From the IMG/VR virus record IMGVR_UViG_3300008262_000358, positions 1 through 42,773 of that record: a DNA stretch of 42,773 nt; one strand, given 5' to 3'. A model generated the notes under the pieces. It saw only the letters and a list, made by a program, of their open reading frames with translations. It had not been told where the DNA came from and did not search any database. The first letter of the stretch is position 1. Each line of letters begins with the position of its first letter. The position numbers and the translations under genes were made by a program. The stretch is from a virus. Shown piece after piece: positions 25,807 to 33,092 of the stretch.

Positions 25807-25815
25807 TATTAAAAG

Positions 25816-26070
25816 ATGATTATGGACAATCTTGAAAATAATTTGGAAGTTCCAATAGGAACTTTGTTTGATTCAATAAACTATTATAAAACAGAGGATT
25901 TGGAAAAGTTCTTATCAGAACTTAACCACGAACAGGCATTGTATTGTTTAATCCAAGCTTGTCAGTCGGCATATAAAAGAAATACTTATTCTTTGTTAGA
26001 ATCTGAGTTATTATCTAAAGCTATACGTAAAATCTCAACTCCAGAATACGTAACTTCAGAAGAAGAATAA
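25816..26070 (+). CDS. Small conserved-looking phage protein
   Basis: 84 residues from ATG 25816, or 82 from ATG 25822 (MDNLENNLEVPIG). The core (TLFDSINYYKTEDLEKFLSEL, then HEQALYCLIQACQSAYKR) is helical and looks like a folded domain. No catalytic motif. Divergent from the DUF5872-like gene and followed by another small gene 22 bases on, after a TATTTATA box. Function unknown. Confidence 0.6.
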   Translation: MIMDNLENNLEVPIGTLFDSINYYKTEDLEKFLSELNHEQALYCLIQACQSAYKRNTYSLLESELLSKAIRKISTPEYVTSEEE

Positions 26071-26078
26071 TATTTATA
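26071..26078 (+). promoter_or_regulatory. TATTTATA late-promoter-like box
   Basis: The plus strand reads A-TATTTATA directly after the previous stop and 14 bases before ATG 26093, followed by an A-rich leader without Shine-Dalgarno. Confidence 0.45.
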
Positions 26079-26092
26079 TAAAAAAACAAGTT

Positions 26093-26461
26093 ATGGAAAA
26101 TTTACTATCTCTAACTTGGTATATCGATTCGCCATTAGATTCCGAATATAAAGAATACTTATTATATTCATATTTACAGAAAGTTGATTTTGACTTTCAT
26201 AATAAAGTTTTATCCCCCCACCTACTTCACTTAGAAAGAGTTATGGATGAATTAATTTCATTTGAATCATCATTCGTGAAAATTAAATCTGATTTTAATA
26301 AAAATCGGTATATTTTTTTCGAAAATATTAAATTGGAAGGTGAAAATAATAAAATACTATTTGAAATTAAAGATCTAATTTCATTTTCTATACCACAAAT
26401 AGAACCCCGGATAAATTTAGGACATAGAATCCTTAAAAAACATAATCAAGTTTTATATTAA
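26093..26461 (+). CDS. Hypothetical phage protein
   Basis: 122 residues. The start MENLLSLTWYIDSPLDSEYK and KVLSPHLLHLERVMDELISF suggest an alpha-helical folded protein; the C-terminus has alternating hydrophobics. No motif. The last nine bases overlap the 3' end of the convergent HNH gene. Preceded by a TATTTATA box. Function unknown. Confidence 0.6.
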   Translation: MENLLSLTWYIDSPLDSEYKEYLLYSYLQKVDFDFHNKVLSPHLLHLERVMDELISFESSFVKIKSDFNKNRYIFFENIKLEGENNKILFEIKDLISFSIPQIEPRINLGHRILKKHNQVLY

Positions 26462-27136
26462 AACCTTATTAGATTTCCTAATATTTTCTTCACCCCACAT
26501 CGGTTGGAGATTATCTAAAGACCAACATTTCAAAAATTCTTCATCCCCAACTTCATTGAAGTTAAATGAAGAAATAGGTTTTATATGATCAACATGCCAT
26601 TCTCCATAATTTTCCCAAGTCATTCCATCCGTAAATTTTGTTTCTAAATGATTGGATAACTCATCCGGTGAATATTTCAGAATCTCAAAATAATGACCGT
26701 ATTTATTCATATTATTCTCTTTCAGTACAGTATATATTGCGGTTCTGAAATTGGCAATTAATTTATAGAGGGGGTCATTTGCTTTACGAGTTTTTTCGTA
26801 ATTTCTTTTATTTTCCCTATGTTTATCAATATTTTTTTCTCTCCATTCTTTGTGATATTGATTTAAATACTCTCTTTTATTTTCACACCATTTTTTGTGG
26901 TAATTCAATCTTTTTTCTTTATGTTTTTTATATGTTCTTTTATCAGAAGCGGACTTTCCACCGATAAAACGCCGACCTGATGGACCTAACTTAACTCCAT
27001 TTTCTTTAAGGGTTTTCAAAATAGTCTTCTTACCAATTTTTAATTTTTCCGAAATAGAGGGAGACCCTAGTAATTCTTCATTGTACAGTCTAATAATTTC
27101 TTGAACTTGTATTTCACTTAAAACAATCTTTTTCAT
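26453..27136 (-). CDS. HNH endonuclease, homing-type, with N-terminal HTH
   Basis: 227 residues. An N-terminal helix-turn-helix (about 5-45: EIQVQEIIRLYNEELLG, then SISEKLKIGKKTILKTL), a long basic middle (about 60-120, many K, R, N) and a C-terminal HNH motif at 181-223 (HVDHIKPISSF, CWSLDNLQPMW, ENIRKSNK) with the catalytic His in the DH pair. The HTH plus HNH layout is typical of free-standing phage homing endonucleases. It sits directly downstream of the major capsid gene, a frequent insertion site for such elements. Its end overlaps the convergent gene by nine bases. Confidence 0.85.
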   Translation of the reverse strand: MKKIVLSEIQVQEIIRLYNEELLGSPSISEKLKIGKKTILKTLKENGVKLGPSGRRFIGGKSASDKRTYKKHKEKRLNYHKKWCENKREYLNQYHKEWREKNIDKHRENKRNYEKTRKANDPLYKLIANFRTAIYTVLKENNMNKYGHYFEILKYSPDELSNHLETKFTDGMTWENYGEWHVDHIKPISSFNFNEVGDEEFLKCWSLDNLQPMWGEENIRKSNKVLI

Positions 27137-27139
27137 AAT

Positions 27140-27147
27140 TATAAATA
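27140..27147 (-). promoter_or_regulatory. TATTTATA box before the HNH gene
   Basis: The minus strand reads A-TATTTATA only three bases before ATG 27136. As a T4-type late promoter the transcript would start at or after the ATG, so either translation starts downstream or the box works differently. Confidence 0.35.
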
Positions 27148-27188
27148 TATCTATGAGACCAAAAATACGATTATTTTTTTATAGAAAC

Positions 27189-27218
27189 AAAAAAAGGAGA
27201 CAATTTCTTGTCTCCTTT
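27189..27218 (-). terminator. Rho-independent terminator after the major capsid gene
   Basis: The minus strand has an 11-base stem including GGAGACAA/TTGTCTCC with a GAAA tetraloop followed by seven T. It lies about 20 bases after the capsid stop. Confidence 0.9.
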
Positions 27219-27237
27219 GATATTTGATTTGAGAAGA

Positions 27238-28776
27238 TTATCTCAACTCTTGTAAATCAAACGTTCTAACACCATCTACGGTAATTTTACCGTAAAATCT
27301 GTTGTTCACCATTTTCTTCGCATATCTGGTCATAATACCCTTGATAGGAGTAAAGTTGAACGGATTGTACATTGTAGGTGTTAATTGAAGAGGTACATAA
27401 GGAGCGTAAATGTAACCAGTATCAAGAAGTGATGTACCTTTATGTCCTAACAACACTGTGTTTGCTGGGAAGTAAGGATCACGATATACTTGGTATCTAC
27501 CTGCTAAAGTACCAACTCTTTCAATACCCATGTTGTACTGATCTTGTTCAGGAGAAGCGTTTGAAACGTGGAAATACTCTAAATCATCAAAGATTGCACT
27601 GATTTCAGAAGAAACCACGATCCAGTTAGCACCACCTCTAAGAGTTGATTTGTGGATCTGTGCAGATACTTGGTTGATTGCGGTGATAAGAGTTTGGTTC
27701 CAATCTTTCTGAGTGTAAGAAGTTGTAGAACCGAGTCTTTTCCAACCGTTGTAATCCCATCTGATAGACCAAGCGGCACCTTTTCTAAGATCTCTTAAGA
27801 TTTCTCTATCGATCTCAGCTGCAACTTGCTCAGAAAGTAATGCTGTCAATTCAGCTTCAGCGTCGATGTTGTGGAAAGCCGCAACGTCTTGAGCCAATTC
27901 AGGAGACCATTGTGCTCTTAATTTTCTTTCAGTTACAGAAACTGTTACAGATTCTAAATCAAAAGAAACTTCACCAATTTTGTCTTCGAATTCAAGCTCT
28001 TCGTATCTTCTGAATACCGCTACGAAAGATGTTGCAGATGCTGCTGAAGTTACAGTAGCTCCACTATATCCGTCTAAAGAACCGGATCCGCAGCTGATAC
28101 ATACAGGACACTGAAGATCAACTTCGAGAATGATACAACCATCAACAGAACAAACACTGTCGTATTTTCCACCACTAGTGTTAGGCCATGATGTTGAATC
28201 AGTATTGTAGTTAGGATTAACAATACCTCTACCATATTGTTGTGTAACAACTCTGAAAGGTAATGCACTTGCTGAAGTATCAACACAACCTGCTACGATA
28301 TCTAAACCATCACCTGCTACGATATGAAGATCTGAAAGGAAAGTTTCTGTATCCATTTCAGAACCATCAGGCCCGATTAATTTACCATATCCGGTATCGT
28401 TGAATCCGCACATTTTAACTATCATTTTTCTTTGTTCTCCACTGATTGAATTGTTAGGAACTAAAGAACCATTTGACCAACTTACAACAGTTGTTGTTGC
28501 TGTGATAGCCGTCCATTGACCTTTAGAATAATCAAACAAACCAGCAGGATTCAAAGTAGGTTCAGAACCTTCATAGAATAAATCGTAAAGATTCTTTTTG
28601 TAACCACCTGTAGCATCTGTATAACCAGCATCAGTTGATCCAGGATAATTTCCAGGAGAACCGATTGGTGCTCTGTGTTCACCACTTCTGTTATCAGTTC
28701 CACCACTGTATCCTTGAATTTTAGGAACGAAGTAGAACAATTTACCGATTGGTAAGTTCATAGCTTGTACAGACAC
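27238..28776 (-). CDS. 23: Major capsid protein, T4 gp23-like (main part)
   Basis: Residues 284-330 of this frame (RKLRAQWSPELAQD, then NIDAEAEL and EIDREILRDL) match the central gp23 region, and the C-terminus (YRDPYFPANTVLLGHKG, YAPYVPLQLTP) matches the gp23 end. This protein forms the capsid hexamers. The GTG at 28776 is not the true start: coding sequence with capsid character (GHLKENVAQLYENQASFL) continues in the same frame up to 28935, where a TAG-containing frameshift separates it from the true N-terminus at 28931-29041. Restored length would be about 600 residues, longer than T4 gp23 (521), partly from an N-terminal insertion with several Gly/Ser/Thr-rich loops. Terminator and HNH gene follow. 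Confidence 0.93.
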   Translation of the reverse strand: MSVQAMNLPIGKLFYFVPKIQGYSGGTDNRSGEHRAPIGSPGNYPGSTDAGYTDATGGYKKNLYDLFYEGSEPTLNPAGLFDYSKGQWTAITATTTVVSWSNGSLVPNNSISGEQRKMIVKMCGFNDTGYGKLIGPDGSEMDTETFLSDLHIVAGDGLDIVAGCVDTSASALPFRVVTQQYGRGIVNPNYNTDSTSWPNTSGGKYDSVCSVDGCIILEVDLQCPVCISCGSGSLDGYSGATVTSAASATSFVAVFRRYEELEFEDKIGEVSFDLESVTVSVTERKLRAQWSPELAQDVAAFHNIDAEAELTALLSEQVAAEIDREILRDLRKGAAWSIRWDYNGWKRLGSTTSYTQKDWNQTLITAINQVSAQIHKSTLRGGANWIVVSSEISAIFDDLEYFHVSNASPEQDQYNMGIERVGTLAGRYQVYRDPYFPANTVLLGHKGTSLLDTGYIYAPYVPLQLTPTMYNPFNFTPIKGIMTRYAKKMVNNRFYGKITVDGVRTFDLQELR

Positions 28777-28930
28777 GATGTCGTTAGCTAAAAGTTTAGA
28801 GAATACTCTTCTTACGATAGGGAATACAACTGTTTCAAAAGAACCAGAAGAATCTGTCGCAGAAGCTTCGTTGATTAAGAATGATGCTTGGTTTTCATAT
28901 AACTGAGCAACGTTCTCTTTAAGGTGACCT

Positions 28931-29041
28931 CTAAGATAAGAATCCTAGTTTGTCCCATTTGCTAATTGTGTCTTCTTTAATAACTTTAAGGTGTTTTAAC
29001 CCAATGTTACCAACAAGACCACTTTCTAATAATGCACCCAT
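28931..29041 (-). pseudogene. 23: Frameshifted N-terminus of the major capsid protein
   Basis: ATG 29041 opens a 36-residue frame (MGALLESGLVGNIGLKHLKV ... KWDKLGFLS) ending in TAG at 28931-28933. It has the look of a gp23 N-terminus, and its end runs straight into the main capsid frame if one base is skipped: TTA then CTT AGA GGT CAC. An A-rich leader precedes the ATG. Either one extra base is present, a sequencing/assembly error exists, or a +1 programmed shift occurs at UCU-UAG. As written, the two parts are in different frames. Confidence 0.8.
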
Positions 29042-29068
29042 TTTGTTTTTTATTTAATTTTTAGTTTA

Positions 29069-30484
29069 TTAGTTTTTGATGTTCATTTTGACCATCAAAT
29101 CTTTCATTCTCATAAATTGAGGATTTTCATAAGTTTTTGACTCAATTAAACTTGCAGCTGAACCGGAAGAAGGAGTTCTTTCAATTTGTTCTTGAATAGA
29201 TTCCTTACTTGGTTTTTTGGAAGCTTGAGAAGAAAGTTCGTCTTTTATTGATTTGTAAAGAGTTTTTGACTCTTTTAAGGTTTCAACAGCGTCAAATCTT
29301 CTTAAGATGTTGATTTTTTCTTGTTTGGTTGTGGAATGTTCTGTGAATAATCTTGTGGCGTAAGCTAAGTTTGAATTGAACACCGCAACTTCATTTAATT
29401 TACCTCTGAATAAATTTAGAGCTTTTCTATACTCTTCATTTTTTTCTCTTAATAAATTTAATTCGTTTTCGTTAGATTCAACTCTAAGATGTCTTGGAGC
29501 GGCTTTAGGTTTTGGTAAACCTTTTTTACCAAAATATCTTCCTGAACCTAAAGTTCTTGAAGCTTCTTTTGTTTCGGCTTTTTTAACAACTTTGTTTTTA
29601 CCTAATTTATCACCAGCATTTTCACCTTGACCATAACTAAATTTCTTAGCACTACCAGTACCAACAGATTTAGGACCTTGTTTCATTTTTTCTTTAAATC
29701 CTCCCGTTGTTTTTTTGTACTGAAATTTAGGTTTTCCCATCCCTTTACCTTTCGCTTTGAAAGCTTCTTCTAAATTATATTCTTCTTCATCTAATTCTTC
29801 ATCAGATTGTTCGTCTAATTCATCATCCATTTCAATTTCATAAACGATTTCATCATCAGACTCTTCATCTAATTCATCATCCATTTCAATTTCATAAACG
29901 ATTTCATCATCAGACTCTTCATCTAATTCTTCATCAGATTGTTCATACATTTCTTCGTCCATTTCGTCTTCGTCAGATTGCTCATCTAACTCTTCATCAT
30001 CGGACATTTCGGAGAACATTTCTTCATCCTCTTCGGATTCACCCATTTGAATTTTATACTCAACATCAGCATCGGTATCTTCTAAATCAATAGTGTTACC
30101 ATCTTTTTTAATGATAATACCATCTTCTTCTCCCATACCTTTAAATACTTTAAGTATTTCTTCATCGGATGCATTTGTAAGATCAATAGGTTCGTCGCTG
30201 AGATCTGTCATGTCATCTACGTTTATGTCAACATCAGTATCATCCACATCCATGTCATCCATATCAGTGTCATCAACATCAGTAACATCTACATCTGTGT
30301 CATCAACATCAACATCGTCAACGTCAGTGTCATCATCTTGTTCCATTAAGGATTCTTTTACCAATTCTCCGATTTCTTCTTTCATTGTAGATTGAAGTAT
30401 TCCTTTTGCGTTTTCAGAAATTACATTTTCCAAATCTTTCATTTGGAGTAATGTTTCTTCTACTAAAGATTTTTTTTCTGCCAT
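29069..30484 (-). CDS. Acidic head scaffold candidate (gp22 position)
   Basis: 471 residues between the prohead protease and the capsid gene, the place of scaffold gene 22 in T4. Residues about 48-245 are extremely acidic (TDVDDVDVDD repeats; DDELDEESDDEIVYEIEM twice), followed by a basic Gly/Lys linker (about 250-340) and a helical C-terminal domain (LAYATRLFTEHSTTKQEKI, about 385-405). Acidic, helical, removable scaffolds are typical of T4-like prohead cores. No sequence homology to gp22 is claimed. Its start is preceded by a TATTTATA box 17 bases upstream. Confidence 0.6.
   Translation of the reverse strand: MAEKKSLVEETLLQMKDLENVISENAKGILQSTMKEEIGELVKESLMEQDDDTDVDDVDVDDTDVDVTDVDDTDMDDMDVDDTDVDINVDDMTDLSDEPIDLTNASDEEILKVFKGMGEEDGIIIKKDGNTIDLEDTDADVEYKIQMGESEEDEEMFSEMSDDEELDEQSDEDEMDEEMYEQSDEELDEESDDEIVYEIEMDDELDEESDDEIVYEIEMDDELDEQSDEELDEEEYNLEEAFKAKGKGMGKPKFQYKKTTGGFKEKMKQGPKSVGTGSAKKFSYGQGENAGDKLGKNKVVKKAETKEASRTLGSGRYFGKKGLPKPKAAPRHLRVESNENELNLLREKNEEYRKALNLFRGKLNEVAVFNSNLAYATRLFTEHSTTKQEKINILRRFDAVETLKESKTLYKSIKDELSSQASKKPSKESIQEQIERTPSSGSAASLIESKTYENPQFMRMKDLMVKMNIKN
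29821..29928. repeat. Tandem 54-bp repeat in the scaffold candidate
   Basis: Two perfect adjacent copies (29821-29874 and 29875-29928) encode the 18-residue unit DDELDEESDDEIVYEIEM on the minus strand. A recent in-frame duplication is likely because the copies are identical at the DNA level. Confidence 0.95.
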
Positions 30485-30501
30485 TTAATAAAATATTTTT
30501 A

Positions 30502-30509
30502 TATAAATA
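30502..30509 (-). promoter_or_regulatory. TATTTATA late-promoter-like box, proximal, for the scaffold gene
   Basis: The minus strand reads A-TATTTATA, 17 bases before ATG 30484. A second box lies about 85 bases further upstream in the same gap. Confidence 0.45.
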
Positions 30510-30585
30510 TTTCTATTTGTTGAAAAAGCACAATTTTATTTAGTTTTATTGCACTAACAACAAATTTTTTCCGGTTTATTTAATA

Positions 30586-30593
30586 TATAAATA
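30586..30593 (-). promoter_or_regulatory. TATTTATA late-promoter-like box, distal
   Basis: The minus strand reads A-TATTTATA, just downstream of the terminator at 30605-30631 and 101 bases before ATG 30484. With the proximal box it may give tandem promoters for the scaffold-capsid unit. The rest of the 166-base gap is AT-rich and shows no gene. Confidence 0.4.
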
Positions 30594-30604
30594 TTACCAT
30601 AAAT

Positions 30605-30631
30605 AAAAAAGGAGAGTTTTCACTCTCCTTT
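30605..30631 (-). terminator. Rho-independent terminator after the DUF4494-like gene
   Basis: The minus strand has a stem AAAGGAGAGT/ACTCTCCTTT with a GAAA tetraloop followed by a T run. It has the same architecture and loop as the capsid terminator at 27189-27218. Confidence 0.9.
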
Positions 30632-30650
30632 AGATAAAAAATTAATTTAA

Positions 30651-30860
30651 TTAGTCGATCACTTCATCAATCTTACTTTCCGCGACTGATGTAATTCTCC
30701 ATTCTTGGCTAAAACTTTCATAAGCTTTAGTTACTTTAGCCTCAATGTCGGTTACTGAATAACCTTTAACTAATTTTTCTTCTCTGATCTTTTTAATTTT
30801 ACCTGTTGTTTCGTCCGGTAAATCATACTGAATTTTTGCTACAAAATACTTTTCTTCCAT
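30651..30860 (-). CDS. DUF4494-like small protein
   Basis: 69 residues. The pattern YFVAKIQYDLPDETTGKIKK, then REEKLVKGYSVTDIEAKVTK and WRITSVAESKIDEVI matches my memory of DUF4494, a family of short proteins of Bacteroidota and their phages with an alpha-beta fold. Function of the family is unknown. Starts three bases after the protease stop, so it is translated with the head genes, and a strong terminator follows. Family call by pattern only. Confidence 0.55.
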   Translation of the reverse strand: MEEKYFVAKIQYDLPDETTGKIKKIREEKLVKGYSVTDIEAKVTKAYESFSQEWRITSVAESKIDEVID

Positions 30861-30863
30861 AAA

Positions 30864-31592
30864 TTATTTTTCAAGAAATGTAGACAATTTTTTCATTAAA
30901 TCAAGCGACTTATCAGTTTGTGAACTATCAAGAGGAGATATTCTACTTTGTTTCATTTTATTTTCTTCCTCCAAATTTTCTTCATATTTATTTCTATCTT
31001 CAGCATTTAAAAATAAATAGGCTCCGGGTGTTGATGGTGAGGATACTAAATCAAAACATATAAGTTCGAAATCATCCTGAACTTCATTTTGGTCTCCTTT
31101 TTTAGCGAGTGACCCTACACCTCTTGATGAAATACCTAACGTTACTCCTTGTCTTAAATAATTTGCTGCCACGTCACCCTTACAAGAAATAATACCTCTT
31201 TCATGAAATCCAGGGGATGTTAATAATTTTAATTTACCCATTAAAATATTACCTTCCCACCATACTTCACTGATCATATGAGATACTCTATCCAAATCAA
31301 TTAAGGAAGATTCAGGGTGATTTAATTCAGAAAGGGCAACTCCTTTTTGAATCATTTTTTTATAATTGTCGGCTTCTCTTTTAAGGATCTTTTCAGGATA
31401 TATTCTTCCATTTCTATTTGGTGTATTGTATTTTTGTAACACTGCGTAGAATTCAAACGGTTTAGAATAATCTAAAAAGTTTTTAGATTCTTTTATTACA
31501 TCTAAATTATATTTGTCGTTTGGTGACACGTATCCCGCATCATATTCAATCAAAATACCTTTACCTATTTCATTTGGGGCTAATATTCTCAT
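30864..31592 (-). CDS. 21: Prohead core protease, T4 gp21-like
   Basis: 242 residues. The phage prohead protease pattern is clear: YNTPNRNGRIYP (55-66), the catalytic His in SELNHPESS (88-96, H92) and the Ser region TLGISSRGVGS (151-161), then ELICFDLVSSPSTPGA. The gp21-type serine protease cleaves scaffold and capsid proteins during head maturation. Located between small unknown genes and the scaffold candidate, in T4 order. TATTTATA lies 14 bases upstream of ATG 31592. Confidence 0.93.
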   Translation of the reverse strand: MRILAPNEIGKGILIEYDAGYVSPNDKYNLDVIKESKNFLDYSKPFEFYAVLQKYNTPNRNGRIYPEKILKREADNYKKMIQKGVALSELNHPESSLIDLDRVSHMISEVWWEGNILMGKLKLLTSPGFHERGIISCKGDVAANYLRQGVTLGISSRGVGSLAKKGDQNEVQDDFELICFDLVSSPSTPGAYLFLNAEDRNKYEENLEEENKMKQSRISPLDSSQTDKSLDLMKKLSTFLEK

Positions 31593-31606
31593 TTTGTTAT
31601 TTTACA

Positions 31607-31614
31607 TATAAATA
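31607..31614 (-). promoter_or_regulatory. TATTTATA late-promoter-like box for the protease gene
   Basis: The minus strand reads A-TATTTATA, 14 bases before ATG 31592, in the 40-base gap after the upstream gene. Confidence 0.45.
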
Positions 31615-31632
31615 TGTTGGAAAGTTAATATT

Positions 31633-32082
31633 TCATATTTGATTGTATTCTTTGTCTTTCTTTGTAAGTGAGAATGAATATGTATCGGAATTTGTAAAAT
31701 TATTTTTAATTATTGAATCACATATTTTTTTTATTTCATTTTTAAGTTTCAACGATCTAAAATCTTCCTCCTCTTTTAAATAAAAAAAACATTCAAGATT
31801 TAGAAAAGATTTTTTACCCATTTGTATTCCACTTGATCTTAGATCCAAATCAACTATAAATTTTTCATTAAAAAAATCTTTTTCTATTGTTTCAAATATT
31901 GTATGTTTAATTTCTCTTGAAAGTAAATTGACAGATCTGATTGGGGAGAGGATTTCTTTTTTGGGTTGAGCCCAAGTTTGGATGTTAAGATAGACTGATT
32001 TTAGATTTTTGGAATCTACCGTTCCGTAATTAATTTTGAAGGACTTATGTCCTGTCATTTTTAGGTTTTTACCTTTTTTCAT
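31633..32082 (-). CDS. Hypothetical head-cluster protein
   Basis: 149 residues. Mixed alpha/beta; the stretch NLLSREIKHTIFETI, then FIVDLDLRSSGIQMGKKSF and LNLECFFYLK looks like a folded, conserved core. Lies between the portal and protease genes, where T4 has the small core genes 67 and 68, but no homology to them is claimed. A basic N-terminus (MKKGKNLKMTGHKSF) starts at ATG 32082. Function unknown. Confidence 0.65.
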   Translation of the reverse strand: MKKGKNLKMTGHKSFKINYGTVDSKNLKSVYLNIQTWAQPKKEILSPIRSVNLLSREIKHTIFETIEKDFFNEKFIVDLDLRSSGIQMGKKSFLNLECFFYLKEEEDFRSLKLKNEIKKICDSIIKNNFTNSDTYSFSLTKKDKEYNQI

Positions 32083-32179
32083 TAATTTTCATATTGAATT
32101 AGTTTATTTAATTAAAAAATATGAAAATAATATTCGTTAGTCAAAAACTTTTCATAATATTAAGATATTTCTATATTAT

Positions 32180-32371
32180 ATGATAATAATTAATCTTGAA
32201 AAAAACATTACTTTAGATAAAGGGCTCAAAATCTTAAAACAAAAAGTTATTAAGTCCAAACAAAATGAAATATTGAGAGGCAAAAAAGAATACACAAAAA
32301 AATCAGTAGTATTGAGAACTCAAAAAAAGAAAGCAATTTATAAACAAAAATACTTAAACAATCAATTATAA
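32180..32371 (+). CDS. rpsU: Ribosomal protein bS21, phage-encoded
   Basis: 63 residues with the whole bS21 pattern: strand MIIINLEKN, helix LDKGLKILKQKVIKS (12-26), then ILRGKKEYTKKSVVLRTQKK (31-50) and KAIYKQKYLNNQ. The RxKKxYxKxSxxxRxxxxKAIYxQK end closely resembles Bacteroidota bS21. bS21 binds the 30S platform near the 16S rRNA 3' end. In Bacteroidota it helps hide the anti-Shine-Dalgarno. Phage-borne bS21 genes are known. It is alone on the plus strand inside the minus-strand head cluster, and its last six bases overlap the end of the convergent gene. No Shine-Dalgarno; a degenerate TATTTCTA box lies six bases upstream. Confidence 0.85.
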   Translation: MIIINLEKNITLDKGLKILKQKVIKSKQNEILRGKKEYTKKSVVLRTQKKKAIYKQKYLNNQL

Positions 32372-33070
32372 GCTTTCACCTAACGTTTTAAGTTTGATTA
32401 AACTTAACGTATCTATATTTTGTGTTTTGATTCTCGTAATTGTCTCCTCAATTCTTTGTTTTGTTTCGTTATCAGATGATTTAGACAAATCTTCTAATTT
32501 TTCAACAACGATTTCACTTATAATTTCGTATCTTTTTTCTAAATCTTCTTTAGTTAGTGAAGTATATTTTTTAATCTGACTAATTTCAGATTCTGATAGT
32601 TGAGATAAATGGTCATTTAAGTTTTTATTTGCAATCTCGACCATTTTTTCTAAAGGGACATTTATTACTTTTTTATCTTCTTTTTTACTTTTAAGGCTTT
32701 CTAAAATTTGTGTTTTGGATTTAATTCTGTCCTCAACAAGAACTGAATCAATATTAAGAACATTATCAATTAATTTGTAATTGTTTTCACAAACAACATC
32801 CCCAACCCATTTTTTTAACATAAAAACAGATTTCTCATCAACTTCTAATCTATTATAAAGATCTACACATTCTTCTAAAAAGTCCTCAGCAAAACGATCA
32901 GTGTAACCTTTATTCTCATTTAATTCATTATAAATGTGAAATGCTTTACTAAAACTTTCATTTTGTAAAACTAATCTTTTGAAGTTAGCAAATTCTTTTT
33001 TGAATGTTTCATTCATATATGAATCACTCAATTTTTTTTCTATTTTTGATTTTAATAAACCGAATTCCAT
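32366..33070 (-). CDS. Helical head-cluster protein, unknown
   Basis: 234 residues from ATG 33070 (MEFGLLKSKIEKKL); a longer frame to 33100 would overlap the portal gene and lacks support. Almost entirely helical and charged, with coiled-coil stretches in the second half. Sits between portal and protease genes, like the T4 core genes 67/68, so an internal head or core role is possible. TATTTATT lies 14 bases upstream. Its 3' end overlaps the bS21 gene by six bases. Confidence 0.65.
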   Translation of the reverse strand: MEFGLLKSKIEKKLSDSYMNETFKKEFANFKRLVLQNESFSKAFHIYNELNENKGYTDRFAEDFLEECVDLYNRLEVDEKSVFMLKKWVGDVVCENNYKLIDNVLNIDSVLVEDRIKSKTQILESLKSKKEDKKVINVPLEKMVEIANKNLNDHLSQLSESEISQIKKYTSLTKEDLEKRYEIISEIVVEKLEDLSKSSDNETKQRIEETITRIKTQNIDTLSLIKLKTLGESL

Positions 33071-33084
33071 AATTTTTATTTTAT

Positions 33085-33092
33085 AATAAATA
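33085..33092 (-). promoter_or_regulatory. TATTTATT late-promoter-like box
   Basis: The minus strand reads A-TATTTATT directly after the portal stop (33093) and 14 bases before ATG 33070. This position supports the shorter start of that gene. Confidence 0.45.

Noticed and set aside
28774-28776. GTG 28776 as the capsid start
   Set aside because: Capsid-like coding sequence continues upstream in the same frame, so this GTG is internal.
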